This document shows positions 54,435-64,000 of a stretch of DNA of 64,000 nucleotides, in pieces. The notes beneath the pieces were generated by a model, which did not search any database, had not been told where the DNA came from, and saw only the letters and a list, made by a program, of their open reading frames with translations. The position numbers and the translations under genes are program-made. The stretch is from the NCBI RefSeq assembly GCF_023898315.1, contig NC_064616.1:288947205-289011204 (forward strand), written 5' to 3'. Source of the stretch: Schistocerca nitens (taxonomy: Eukaryota > Arthropoda > Insecta > Orthoptera > Acrididae). The first letter of the stretch is position 1. Every line of letters begins with the position of its first letter.

Positions 54435-55479
54435 CCAGACTGTAGAATGTAAGCATAGAAACGTGAATGCATTGTGTTGTACAGGTGCGAATGTTAGTTT
54501 GTGGGATAGAGTTCCGAGTCTGTTGCACTTGGTCCGTCAATACAGGGGCGATTAATGCTGTTTCTGGATGGCGTTAGAGTTGTCGTACGATGATGTTTCA
54601 TATGTGCTCGATTGGAGACAGATTTGGTAATCGGGCAGGCCAAGTTAACATGTTGACACTCCACAGCGCATGTGGGCGAGCGTTATCCTGTTCGAAAACT
54701 CCGCCTGGAATGCTCTTCATGAATGGCAACACAACAGGTCGAATCACCACATTGACGTACAAATTTGCTGTCAGGGTGTGTGGGATAAGCACGACAGTGC
54801 TCCTGCTGTCATATGAAATCGCGTTCCAGACGATAATTCCATGTGTAGGTCCAGTGTGCCCAGCATGCGGACAGGTTGGTTGCAGGTCCTCAACTGGCCT
54901 CCTTCTAACCAACATACGGCCATCACTGGCACCTAAGCAGACACAGCTTCCATCAGAAAATAGACCTACACGCTGCCCTCCAATGAGCTCTCGCTTGACA
55001 CTACTGAAGTCCCAAATGGCGGTGGTTTCGTTTAGGGGAATGCACGCTACGGGGCGTCTGACTCGGAGCTATCCTAGAAGTAACAGTTTTGTAGCAGTTC
55101 TTTGTGTCACTGTGGTGCCAACTGATGCTCAGATGGCTGCAGCAGATGCTGTACGATTGGCCAGAGCCATACGCCGAACTCGATGGCCTTCCCTCTCGGC
55201 AGTGCCACGTGACCGTCCGGTGCCCGGTCTTATTGCGATTATATATTCTTGTGACCACCGCTGCCAGCAGTCATGTACAGTGGTTACATTCCTGCCAGGA
55301 CTTTCTGCAATATAGCAGAAGGAACATCCAGCTTCGGGTGGCCCTATTACGCGACCTCGTTCATACTCATTGAGGTGTTAATAATGATGTCTTTGTCACC
55401 TTAAAGGCATTCTTGACTAACTTCAGCTCACCACTTCTAATCTCAAAGGTAACTAATGTTCAGGACAATTACATCGTGT

Positions 55480-55674
55480 GTCGGCCGGTGTGGTCGAGCG
55501 GTTCTAGACGCTACAGTCTGGAACCGCGAGACCGCTACGGCCGCAGGTTCGAATCCTGCCTCGGGCATGGATGTGTCTGGTGTCCTTAGGTTAGTTAGGT
55601 TTAAGTAGTTCTAAGTTCTAGGGGACTGATGGCCTCAGAAGTTAAGTCCCATAGTGCTCAGAGCCATTTGAACC
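55480..55674 (+). mobile_element. SINE, common family
   Basis: Head TCGGCCGGTGTGGTCGAGCG, B-box GGTTCGAATCCTGCC and the shared body ending CAGAGCCATTTGAACC. 12-bp duplications ATTACATCGTGT (55,468-55,479) and ATTACAGCGTGT (55,675-55,686) differ at one base. It lies in the non-coding end of the Tc1 element. Confidence 0.94.
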
Positions 55675-56439
55675 ATTACAGCGTGTATTTAACTCAAACC
55701 TGATTCACATCCTCATAGTGGCTCTACTAGCGCCACGGTTATGAGACTGGGGCGAAATGTGAATAGACATCATCTTTAAGATGTATAAAGCCGTCGATCA
55801 ACTTTCACTTATCCTACACAACTCCTTCTTGGCGTTGCGATTTGTTTTCTTTTGCCGTCAGTGTACGTCCACCTTATTACATCCTTCCTATCTAATAGTC
55901 CCTCCATTGTCACTATTAACAGTTCCAACTCCGATACCTTCCATAACACTGCAGATGTGTCCCAAGGCTCCATCCTCTCTCCTCTTGTTTATCTCCCCTA
56001 CACTGCCGATATGTTCAAATCAGCTCCGCCAGTACATCTACTTCACTATGATGATGACAGCACCTCCCAGCACTTTCCTCGCACTATACCTATCACTCTA
56101 GCATCCCAACGAAACTTCAATCGGTTTATCTCTTGGTGTAATCAATGACTCCTCAAGATGGACCCCCCCCCCAAACTCAGCCAATTATTATAGTATGAAC
56201 AACCCTCAGCGTCCTCCACTGTGACATCGACCTCACCATTTATAGCAGCCCAATCCCATTACTAACATACTAAAATACCTCGAACTACCACTTCGTCTCC
56301 ATCTAACATGGAAATCCCGTCAACCAACCATTCTAGAGGAAAGTACTATCTGGCTGACCTTGGCGCTTGCACCCCTCCACTATCCTCCACACCTACAAAA
56401 TCTTGATCTGACCCACCTTCTCTTACGATAATGTTGCAT

Positions 56440-56878
56440 GGATATCGGCTCCACCTAATTTCTACCACGAAATTAGAATTGTATTAATACCTTCAGCTGT
56501 TAACGGGCGTTGATATATATTAACGGGGACAGGTGAAAATGTGTGCCCCGACCGGGACTCGAACCCGGGATCTCCTGCTTACATGGCAGACGCTCTATCC
56601 ATCTGACGCACCGAGGGCACAGAGGATTGCGCGACTGCAGGGAATATCTCGCGCAAGCCTCCCGCGAGACCCACATTCTCACCTTGCATATCCACACACT
56701 ACATTCGTAGTGGCCCACCCCAACACACTCATTACTCGTGGAAGACATTCTTACCAAGTCCCGTAAGAGTTCATCCACAAAGATGAAGAAGGTCATGGTT
56801 GGTGTTGCCAGTATATACTTATATGGATACGGTGTCTATTCTTTCGGACATTTCATCAATGGTATCCATATAAGTAAA
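56440..56878 (-). mobile_element. Composite repeat with a tRNA-Thr-like module
   Basis: On the minus strand 56,619-56,545 folds like a tRNA: GTGCCCT pairs with GGGGCAC, the anticodon loop CATGTAA would give TGT (Thr), and the T-arm GGGTTCGAGTCCC is perfect. The D-arm is damaged, so I treat it as a repeat module and not a tRNA gene. To the left lies CATTTTCACCTGTCCCCGTT, and on the right GCGCGAGATATTCCCTGCAG. At 56,818-56,876 TTATATGGATAC and GTATCCATATAA form an inverted pair. The boundaries are uncertain. It interrupts the C-rich LINE. Confidence 0.65.
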
Positions 56879-57500
56879 TAATTTCTACCAGTCCCTCAAA
56901 ATCCTTTAAATTTATTCACTCCACCTTGCATTCCACATTCGTTTACTTTCCCCCACATGGATCCTCCACCATTTCATCATATTCCCACACCTCATCACAC
57001 TCATCGAACACCTCCACACATCCTACGCCGTACACAAACTGTATTCCAATAACTCCATTATTTCCACTCTTATCACCAATTCTGGTATGCTTCCGTGCCT
57101 TTCAAAACACATCCCACTGTCCATTCGCCTACACATACTCTAATCCTATCCCAACGCAAATTCAACAGACTCCCTCTACCAGACAAAGAAATCCGCACCG
57201 ATATTCATCCAACCTAGCAACTATAATTCCCCACCTATCCCACTCCCCATCAAGGCACCCCTTTTCCATCCATACCCATCCCTTCTCCTCTCGATACGAC
57301 GACCCACCAAATTCCTCTTCCCTTTCCATCCTCCCATTATCCAACCTAACAACTACCTACATTACCATAGATATCACCCAACAACCAATATCTTTCCACC
57401 CACATCCTTCCCCAGTGCAGAACGAATGTTACCGTCTACCCACAACGATTTTCCGTACTTTGGGACTTCAGATTTTTTCGTGAATGTATAGTGCTCCTTT

Positions 57501-57829
57501 TTGACGTAAAATGTTGTACTTTTAACGTGTTTTAAATATAATTTTTTTCCTCTTCTTTTACCTTTACCGGTTAATCCTCCTGTATTTCAGTTTTTAAGTA
57601 ACGAAGAAAGATAACATTGTATTTTATGTAACTAGCAGCATTCATTATCTTACAGTTTTTTTTATTTTTTTTAAATTTTGCATTCGTAAATATTTTGGCT
57701 ATATCTTTATTTATATTGTAATTCTCTTGAATGAAGAACGGTGTATTGTACTATTGATAGACCATCCCCACTCACACGGGCTGAGGGCGATGAAAGAACA
57801 ATAAATAAAAAAAAAGTTTCACGACAGTC
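57501..57829. other. Probable 3' flank of the C-rich LINE
   Basis: T-rich DNA followed by GAACAATAAATAAAAAAAAA at about 57,797-57,816. This may be the LINE polyadenylation signal and tail, which would put its 3' end there. No other feature was seen. Confidence 0.45.
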
Positions 57830-57975
57830 AGACTTAGCCCCCGACGACGATTATGGGGGCAGTAATCGAAAGTTTGGGATTTAATCCGAATTTGACACGG
57901 CAAGTAAATCGAGATCTTTTTATCCAATGACTCAACGGTGAAATGACTTCGTAGCCATATAAGAAACCAAATCTT
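57830..57975 (+). repeat. Dispersed repeat shared with 35,880-36,025
   Basis: Blocks GGCAGTAATCGAAAGTTTGG, GCAAGTAAATC and TTTTTATCCAA match the other copy in the same order. I cannot name the family. Confidence 0.55.
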
Positions 57976-58029
57976 TGAGCTTTGGCGATGAGACTGTAAT
58001 TCTAGTCGAATCAAATCAGATGATGCTGA

Positions 58030-58822
58030 GGGAATTAGATCAGGAAATGAGATATAAGAAATAGCAAAAGAAATTTGGTTATTTCAACAGCAAAATAACT
58101 GACATTGGCTGAAGTACAAGCAATAGCAAGACGTGCATTGCTGCAAAGGATAAATTTGTTGACACTGAATATAAATTTAAATGTTAGGAAATTTTTGTGA
58201 AGGCATATATCTGGACTGTAACTCTTAGTAAAAAAATTGAAACGTGGACGGTAAGTAGTTCCGACGAGAAGAGAATAGATTCCTTTGAAATGTGACGCTA
58301 CAAGAGAATGTTGAAGATTAGATGGCTAGATTGGATAACTTATGCGAAGGTGCTGATTCGAATTGGATAAAGAAGAAATTTATGGAACAATGTGACTACA
58401 TGAGTGAATCGGCGGTTGGTAGAACAGATCCTGAGGTATCAAAGCATAGTCAATTTGTTAATGGAGGAAAATGTGGGGGATAAAAATTGTAGAGGGAGAC
58501 CAAGGTTTTACTACAGTAAGCAGAAAAATGGTTCAAATGGCTCTGAGCACTATGGGACTCAACTGCTGAGGTCATAAGTCCCCTAGAACTTAGAACTACT
58601 TAAACCTAACTAACCTAAGGACAACACACACATCCATGCCCGAGGCAGGATTCGAACCTGCGACCGTAGCGGTCGCGCGGTTCCAGACTGTAGCGCCAGA
58701 ACCGCTCGGCCACCAGCGGCCGGCACAGTAAGCAGACTAGAATGTATGTAGGCTGCAGTAATAGACACAGGATGAGAGCTGAATCAAACTAGTTTTAGGA
58801 CTGAAGACCACAACAACAACAG
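58030..58822 (+). mobile_element. 3' part of an RTE-like LINE, with a nested SINE
   Basis: Coding remnants at about 58,250-58,340 (GTGGACGGTAAGTAGTTCCG; RIDSFEM-like then MLKIRWLDWITYA) and the 3' end AGGACTGAAGACCACAACAA then (CAA)n. Same family as 16,195-16,577 and 22,150-23,735. A SINE at 58,525-58,724 lies before the tail. Confidence 0.75.
58525..58724 (-). mobile_element. SINE, common family
   Basis: Minus-strand head GGCCGAGCGGTTCTGGCGCT, B-box GGTTCGAATCCTGCC and the shared body. Perfect 12-bp duplications ACAGTAAGCAGA lie at 58,513-58,524 and 58,725-58,736, inside the RTE-like LINE tail. Confidence 0.95.
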
Positions 58823-59239
58823 GATTCTAACTTCCCATCTACGCTGTCCTGGAAAGTCTGTAAAGGTATTGATCCAGTACGAAGGAAGAAACAATACTTC
58901 TCTTTTTAGCTAACCAGTTGCTACGTTCACACATGCATCCTGAGTTCATGGTTCCTACCTACTCCACCCATATGACGGCCTTGTGCATCATTGACATTAG
59001 TGCCCTTTATTAAAGTGGCATTATTCACTTAGTTTTATTTGTATACTTGGTGTCTAAAAATTGCCATATTAGATCAAGTGGTCTAAATTTGGGCTACCAT
59101 TTACTTTTCAAGATATAACTTAAGTTCTGTTGCAAATAAATTCAAAAACGTTGTAGGAAACACACGCTCATCAAAAAATGTGGTCATATAATGTAAAACA
59201 TTTAAATCAATCGACAAATGAGCTCCGGCACATTCGTTG
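58823..59239. other. No recognised feature
   Basis: Between the LINE tail and the pogo-like transposase relic. The TIR of the pogo-like element may lie here, but I could not identify it. Confidence 0.4.
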
Positions 59240-60700
59240 TGTTATAAGCATTTTGGAAGGCTGAAGTTTCTCCTTCAAAATTATTTTCGCGGAAAACTGG
59301 AAGAAAACCTGTATTAGCCATAGAATTGGAAAAAGAGATAGTGTCTTGCCTACTTCACATACAAGAGATATTTTATGGCTTCGCATTTGGTGATCAACAT
59401 CGAATAGCTTACCAGTTAGTGTCAAAGAATGGTGTACAACATTCGGTTAAGAATGGATAGGCAGGAAGAGCTTGGGTGGTTCTATTTCTGAAACGTCATA
59501 AGAAGACTGTGTCATTACGTAACCCCTGTGGAACTTCTTTTTTATCTGCTGTAAGATTTAATAGAGAAAATGTTGAAATTTTCTTTAACTTATTGTAAGA
59601 GGCTTATGTGAAACACAATTTTCCGGCTGACAGGATCTACAGTATTATATTATTGGACGGAAGTAAAAGCGACAAGTCGCTGCCCTTACCTCTGCTGAGC
59701 GAGGTACAACAATTACAGCGATTGCCTGTATGAATTCTTCTGGATATTACGTCCCTTCTTTGGCCGTATTCCCTCGTAAGAACATGAACAACCAACTAAT
59801 GAGAGCGACTCCTCAAAGGACAATCGGTGTTGCACATCCGTCAGGCTGGGTGCAGATAAACATATTCTGTAAATGGTTCAACCATTTTGCAGAAAAAGTG
59901 AAGCCCTCAAAGGAATTTCCAGTTTTACTAATCCTGGATGGGCATTTCACTCATGTGCATAATGTTGTTCTCATTGATAGTGCAAGGAGTAATCACTTGA
60001 TTATTGTGTCACTTTCCCCACATTGCACACACAAACTGCAGCCTATAGGCAAAACTTTCAGTGACCTTTAAAAGTTTACTACAGTGAAGAGGTAAGGTAA
60101 TATCGTCGCCATTAAAGTATAACACTAATCATTTAGGAAATGATGGAATTTTTGGAAAAGCTTATCTGAAAGTTCAAACAGGAGAAATTGCAGTCAATGG
60201 TGTCACAGTATCCTTTTAACAAAAATATATTTACTAAAGCTAACTATTTGAAGTCCACGAATGAAGCAGCGGAAAGCTGTAGCTCGTTGTCAACACCACA
60301 GGAAAACGACTAAGAACAATCTTCTCAAGAACTCGCATCCACTTCTGATCGTCCTACGCCGGGAACATCACACGTGTCAGCAGTCTCAGCCAAGCAGGTC
60401 TACATCATCGACTGTTGATCCCTACGAAGTTGCTCCTGCTCCTACGGCAAACATAGCGCAAAGAAGCAAAGGCCATAAAGCCGTAGGATCTCCTCTGATA
60501 ACTAGAATTCCTTACGAAGGAATGTTACAGAAATCTGCTAGACCTAGTGAAGAAAAAACTTCTACCAGTCCTCCCAAAGGAAACAAAGACAGAGATACTG
60601 AACTTTGAAAAAGTGGGTGAAATCTCATTCAGAAATGTGAATGCTAAGAAAAATAAAAGAAAACAGAAACGGAAATGGATGAAAAGAGCAAGAAGATAGT
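59240..60700 (+). pseudogene. Pogo/Tigger-type transposase relic
   Basis: From about 59,290 the plus strand reads TGRKPVLAIELEKEIVSCLL and FGDQHRIAYQL (CENP-B-like DNA-binding part). It continues with KRHKKTVSLRNPCGTSFLSA, then the region of the first catalytic Asp, which is unreadable. From 59,730 it is open: MNSSGYYVPSLAVFPRKNMN, AHPSGWVQINIFCKWFNHFA, VLLILDGHFTHVHN (second Asp) and LSPHCTHKLQPIGKTF. A Lys/Ser-rich C-terminus follows at 60,180-60,700 in shifted frames. This is the DDE_1 pattern of pogo-group transposases. Stops at 59,456, 59,600 and 60,069 and frameshifts make it dead. Confidence 0.85.
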
Positions 60701-60775
60701 TCATATGAGTCACAGACAACTGAATCGTCTGAGAATCCCACTATCAAACTTTCTCGTCGTACTCCTGAAATTACA

Positions 60776-61300
60776 AGGGCTTGCTGAAAAGTATTGCCTA
60801 CAAATTTTTTATGTGAAAACTCTTAAAGCTTTTTAAATAAAACAAACTTTATTAACATTCTAACTCTTTCTTCTTAGTGTCTACTACATATTTGCAGCCC
60901 TCTGCCATTAGAGGACTCCGAATTACAGCGGTTAACATGACGGTGTGTGAAATATCTATGTCAATGAGTGAGAAACAGCGTACTGTAGTAGAATTTCGAA
61001 TTCGAGGAGCTTTTTCACACATGGAGCTCTCTTTCCTTCAGCATGACTATGCCAGACCACGCGCTAGCGCTGCGACATCTGCAACAATCCAACCACTTGG
61101 ATTCATTCAGTGTCATCGATCACGTCCATACTGTCACGACTTGGCCCCATCCGACTTTCATCTGTTTCTAGAACTTAAAGAACACCTTCGAGAACTTCAC
61201 TTTGATAGTGACGATGTGGTGGAAGCAGAGACGACGTTGTGCGTTCGTCAGGTATTTGGTATGCATGTATTTTTGCACCAAACGACAGTGTGAAAGTCCA
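60776..61300 (+). pseudogene. Internally deleted mariner-like element
   Basis: AGGGCTTGCTGAAAAGTATT at 60,777 looks like a mariner TIR start. The frame at about 60,960 begins MSEKQRTVVEFRIRGAF (N-terminal end of a mariner transposase) and jumps directly into FLQHDYARPRASAATSATIQ and HDLAPSDFHLFLELKEHLRE (second and third Asp region). The middle of the gene, including the first catalytic Asp, is missing. The right TIR was not found with confidence. Confidence 0.65.
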
Positions 61301-61807
61301 CCAAATGCCTTCCGAAAATTAAGGAAGACGGCACCAACCTGGGCGCCGTTGTCTGTTGTCTACTGCATTCTGGATCTCATGGGCGGACAGAGCGGACCGT
61401 GTTTCACAAGATGTCTGTTAGCGGAATCCATGCTTCGTCGCATTGATAGAGGCACATTTTCTAGCAGAACTGGTGTGGTAAGCTCAACAACGGCAGGGTG
61501 ATTTCATCCACTAGACTTGGGAGGTGTAACATAAGACACTTTTTTATATAAAAAAAGTCGCCACTGTCAGCCGAAAACTTGACAGACGTAACCAAGTATT
61601 TCATGTAAGAAATAGATTCTTGTGTTATGTTGGTAGGTTTTAGCAAAGAAATGAAGGTGATTTTTTCTACTGTGTATGAGGAATGTGTCCTGCAACTTCC
61701 ACCGTACCTTTAGGTTTCATCCTGTATAACAAGCTACTAAAACAATAAAATAAAAACGTAATCCCATTGCAAGGTCTTTGTCACATGTAAGTATGGCGTT
61801 TCTACGT
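61301..61807. other. No recognised feature
   Basis: Between the deleted mariner and the CR1 3' end. The far end of the mariner-like element may lie here. Confidence 0.4.
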
Positions 61808-63430
61808 GTACATCTACATGTATACTCTCACAAACCGTTGTGAAGTGCGTACCGCAGGGTACGTCCTATTATACCGGTTGTAGCACCTTTTCCCATTCAA
61901 TTCGCTTTTGGAGAGCGATAAGAATTATTGCTCAAACGTCTCTGTGCTCGTTGTATTTAGTCTAATCTTGTCTTCGTGATCCCCATGACAGTGATATGTA
62001 GGGGGTTGTGCTATATTCCCCGATTCTTCACCTCAACCTCGTTCTACACACTTTCTGAGCAGGTTCTCACGGGACAGTTTGTGTATATCTATTGGCGTCT
62101 GCCGGTTCAGTTCTTTCAACAGCTCTGTGACACTCTCTCATAGGTCAAACAAACCTGGGCCCATTGGTGCTACCCTTCTTAGTACACTTTCAACACCTGT
62201 TTGGTAAGGGTCCCAAATACTTTAGCAATACTTTAGGATGGTTGCACGAGTGTTTTGCATGCAGTCTCCTCTGTAGACTGATTGTATTTCCTTTGTATTC
62301 TACCGGCGAACCGTAGTTTTCCATTTATTTTATCTAAGACTGAGCCTAAGCGATCATTCTGTTTCATATCCCCACAAACTGTTACACCCAGGTACTTGTC
62401 TGAGTTGAACGATTCCGGCTGTGACTTATTGATGTTATAGTGATAGCTACGTTATTTTTTTTCGTTTTGTGAAGTGGACAATTTTACATTCCTGAGTATT
62501 TAAAGCAAGTTGACAAGCTTCGCACCACTTTGAAATCTTATCAAGATCTAACTGAATATCTGTGCAGCTTCTTTCGGACAGTACTTCATTATAGATTACT
62601 GTATCATAAGCGAAAATTCTGAGGTTACTCTTAATATTGTCCGCAAGGTCTTTAACATACAACATGAACAGTAAAGTTCCCAGCACACTCCTGTGCGGCA
62701 CACCCAAAGCTACTTGTACATCTATCGATTGCTCTGTCCATGAGAATTAACTGTGTTTTCCCTACCAAAAATTTCTGAATCGAAGCGCAAATTTCCCTTG
62801 ATACGCCATACGATCGTAAGTTGGAAAAAAGCGTATATATTTTACTAAGTCAAATGCTACTCGGAAATCGAGAAATACTGCAGCTACCTGACTGCCTTGA
62901 ATCGGTATGTCATGTGAGAAAAATTGCAAGATGGGTTTCACATGATCAGTGTTTCCGGAATCTATGCTGCTTGGCATTCTGCTTCAGACACCTCATTAAT
63001 TCTGAACTCGGCATATATTCCAAGTTTGTACATCAAATAGTTATCAAGGATATTGGATGGTGGCTCTGTGAATCACTTTTACCACCCTTCTTGTTGAAGT
63101 ATGTGAAGCGTGCTTTCTTCCAATTACTGGGTATGGATTTTTGGTCGAGGAATCTACGGTATATCATGGTTAAAAAAGTGGCTAACTCAGAGTATAGAAT
63201 CTGATAGGGATACCGTGGGGTCCTGAAGCTTTGTTCAAATTTAACGATTTCAGGTGTTACGTCTGTAGAGAGGGAGGCTTTTTATACTCAGCCTGTTTAG
63301 AATCTGCTGTCCAATTAGCGGGTGTCTTAAAAAATGGCGCTCTTCGAGTAACTCTCCTAATAGGATACTGGCAATGGCGTCTGAAACACTCCGTGAGTTA
63401 CTGAGTTTAGACAGCTGCAATCCCATTAAC
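61808..63430 (-). pseudogene. CR1-type LINE, 5'-truncated, old
   Basis: The 3' end with GTAGATGTACACGTAG-like sequence on the minus strand is at about 61,808-61,830. Reading upwards on the minus strand: VFLDFRVAFDLVKY at about 62,880, then GVPHRSVLGTLLFMLYV at about 62,700, LRIFAYDTVIYNE at about 62,610 (FADD changed to AYDT) and WCEACQLALNTQECKIVHF. The finger region (WKKAR, HHPISL) lies at about 63,130-63,290. Catalytic change and many frameshifts. The most diverged CR1 copy of the window. Confidence 0.8.
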
Positions 63431-63447
63431 TTCCTCGGGAAACCAGA

Positions 63448-63663
63448 AAAAAATGGTTCAAATGGCTCTGAGCACTATGGGACTTAACATCTATGGTCAT
63501 CAGTCCCCTAGAACTTAGAACTACTTAAACCTAACTAACCTAAGGACATCACACAACACCCAGTCATCACGAGGCAGAGAAAACCCCTGACCCCGCCGGG
63601 AATCGAACCCGGGAACGCTGGCGTGGGAAGCGAGAACGCTACCGCACGACCACGAGCTGCGGA
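63448..63663 (-). mobile_element. SINE with alternative tRNA head, shared body
   Basis: Minus-strand head AGCTCGTGGTCGTGCGGTAG then CGTTCTCGCTTCCCACGC, B-box GGGTTCGATTCCCGGCGGGG, then the common body and a short tail. 12-bp duplications CGGGAAACCAGA lie at 63,436-63,447 and 63,664-63,675. Same subfamily as 23,994-24,177 but with the head complete. Confidence 0.94.
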
Positions 63664-63675
63664 CGGGAAACCAGA

Positions 63676-64000
63676 GAGCAGTGCTTAAGACAAATAATTA
63701 TTCACGGTATTTTAAGAACGTCGTTGCAATTACAGGAAAATTCGTATTTTGTCACCGAATGCGTTACGTTTTATTGAAATAAAACATCATCAGTGGTCAG
63801 TAATGAAAGATTTGGCTTGCTTTCTAGACTTAAAAGCAAGTCGTAACAAAAGATGTAGATTTTACTTGCAGTATTTTATGCCTGATTGTCACTCACATCA
63901 CGAAAGGGCGTCTACTTCCACGTTTTTGTGTTATTCCATTGTTTGGTTCCGTTGATTCTGACCTAATCTCACGTTACTTTGCACAACTATGCATTTTTAT
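63676..64000. other. No recognised feature
   Basis: AT-rich DNA. The 68-codon frame at 63,749-63,955 has no recognisable domain. Confidence 0.5.

Larger units (their letters stand above)
54009..55863 (-). mobile_element. Tc1-like transposon carrying two SINEs, inside a LINE
   Basis: The left end CACTGACAGAAAAAAATCGC and the right end GCGATTTGTTTTCTTTTGCC then GTCAGTG are inverted matches. TA lies at 54,007-54,008 and 55,864-55,865. LINE reverse-transcriptase sequence is continuous across the element when it is removed. Transposase remnants on the minus strand include GPTHGIIVWNAISYDSRSTV, FEQDNARPH (second Asp) and SPIEHI (Glu) at 54,915-54,598; the stretch between them is shortened, so the enzyme is dead. 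DNA-binding remnants lie at 55,258-55,000. Confidence 0.9.
52330..57500 (+). pseudogene. C-rich Jockey/I-type LINE, broken, split by a Tc1 element
   Basis: Endonuclease remnants lie from about 52,340 (YEIHEFLLNKTFLQLHH, AAELNFHSGLHAELQSWHQF, LKGDILPIPEH) with the SDH block lost. DYSSCDWNAYWESIDIL at about 52,975 marks the linker. Reverse-transcriptase fragments occur in several frames at 53,780-54,000 (ISCPIKSTRKNPPFLSL, then ending LPIN) and resume at 55,866 with HLITSFLSNSPSIVTINSSN, SQGSILSPLVYL and HLLHYDDDS (Y-DDD for YADD), ISWCNQ. The C-terminal part runs through 56,926-57,483 as a Ser/Pro/Thr-rich open frame. The plus strand is strikingly poor in G. Insertions: Tc1 at 54,009-55,863 and a tRNA-like composite at 56,440-56,878. 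Many stops. Confidence 0.7.

Noticed and set aside
56926-57483. 185-codon Ser/Pro/Thr/His-rich open frame as a host gene
   Set aside because: It is in the G-poor 3' part of a LINE whose other frames carry reverse-transcriptase remnants. The open frame follows from base composition.

Overview
This window looks like intergenic DNA from a large, repeat-rich insect genome. The most likely source is an orthopteran of the grasshopper/locust type. That rests on recognising several tRNA-headed SINE families and CR1-type LINEs that I associate with Schistocerca; genus level is inference. I found no host protein-coding gene, no rRNA gene and no tRNA gene that I would accept as functional. Nearly all recognisable sequence belongs to transposable elements of many classes, nested several layers deep, with microsatellites.

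Layout. 1-1.8 kb: unannotated AT-rich DNA, two GT microsatellites and a SINE between them. 1.8-12.5 kb: a diverged inverted duplication. Its left arm carries a young CR1 LINE (5.0-9.2 kb; intact ORF1 with an SGNH-esterase-like domain, lightly broken ORF2). Its right arm carries an apparently intact Tc1-like transposon (9.69-11.11 kb). 12.5-16.2 kb: mostly unrecognised, with one reverse-transcriptase relic. 16.2-19 kb: an RTE-like LINE tail, two CR1 copies and a mariner-like fragment. 19.4-26.9 kb: three Tc1-like elements, an RTE-like LINE, a Jockey-like LINE and four full-length SINEs plus a SINE stub, largely nested, ending in a palindromic element split by one of the Tc1 copies. 28.1-35.7 kb: a CR1 copy abutting a Jockey-like LINE whose ORF1 is interrupted by a tandem tRNA-like repeat. 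36.8-38.9 kb: a diverged direct repeat. 39.2-41.8 kb: a Penelope-like element (reverse transcriptase plus GIY-YIG) interrupted by a 1.1-kb transposon whose long terminal inverted repeats each contain a tRNA-like module. 42.5-50.4 kb: remains of an R1-like LINE (minus strand) broken up by a tRNA-like palindrome, an intact mariner, a Tc1-like element, SINEs and about 0.9 kb of unidentified, apparently coding sequence. 50.7-51.2 kb: two adjacent SINEs. 52.3-57.5 kb: a C-rich Jockey/I-type LINE split by a Tc1 element that itself holds two SINEs. 58-64 kb: an RTE-like tail, a pogo/Tigger transposase relic, an internally deleted mariner, another CR1 copy and a SINE.

How the parts relate. Only two genes look able to encode complete enzymes: the Tc1-like transposase at 9,859-10,866 and the mariner transposase at 44,982-46,055. 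Both sit between recognisable TIRs with TA target duplications. CR1 ORF1 is also open. Everything else is a relic. SINEs would depend on LINE machinery in trans. Target-site duplications show the order of insertion at many places. The most unusual structures are the TIR element with tRNA-like arms (39,311-40,442), the split palindrome (25,175-26,925), the tandem tRNA-like array (32,991-33,731), the large inverted duplication (1.8-12.5 kb) and the unidentified coding stretch (48,865-49,740). Coordinates of relics are approximate to tens of bases, and all family assignments were made by eye without database searches.
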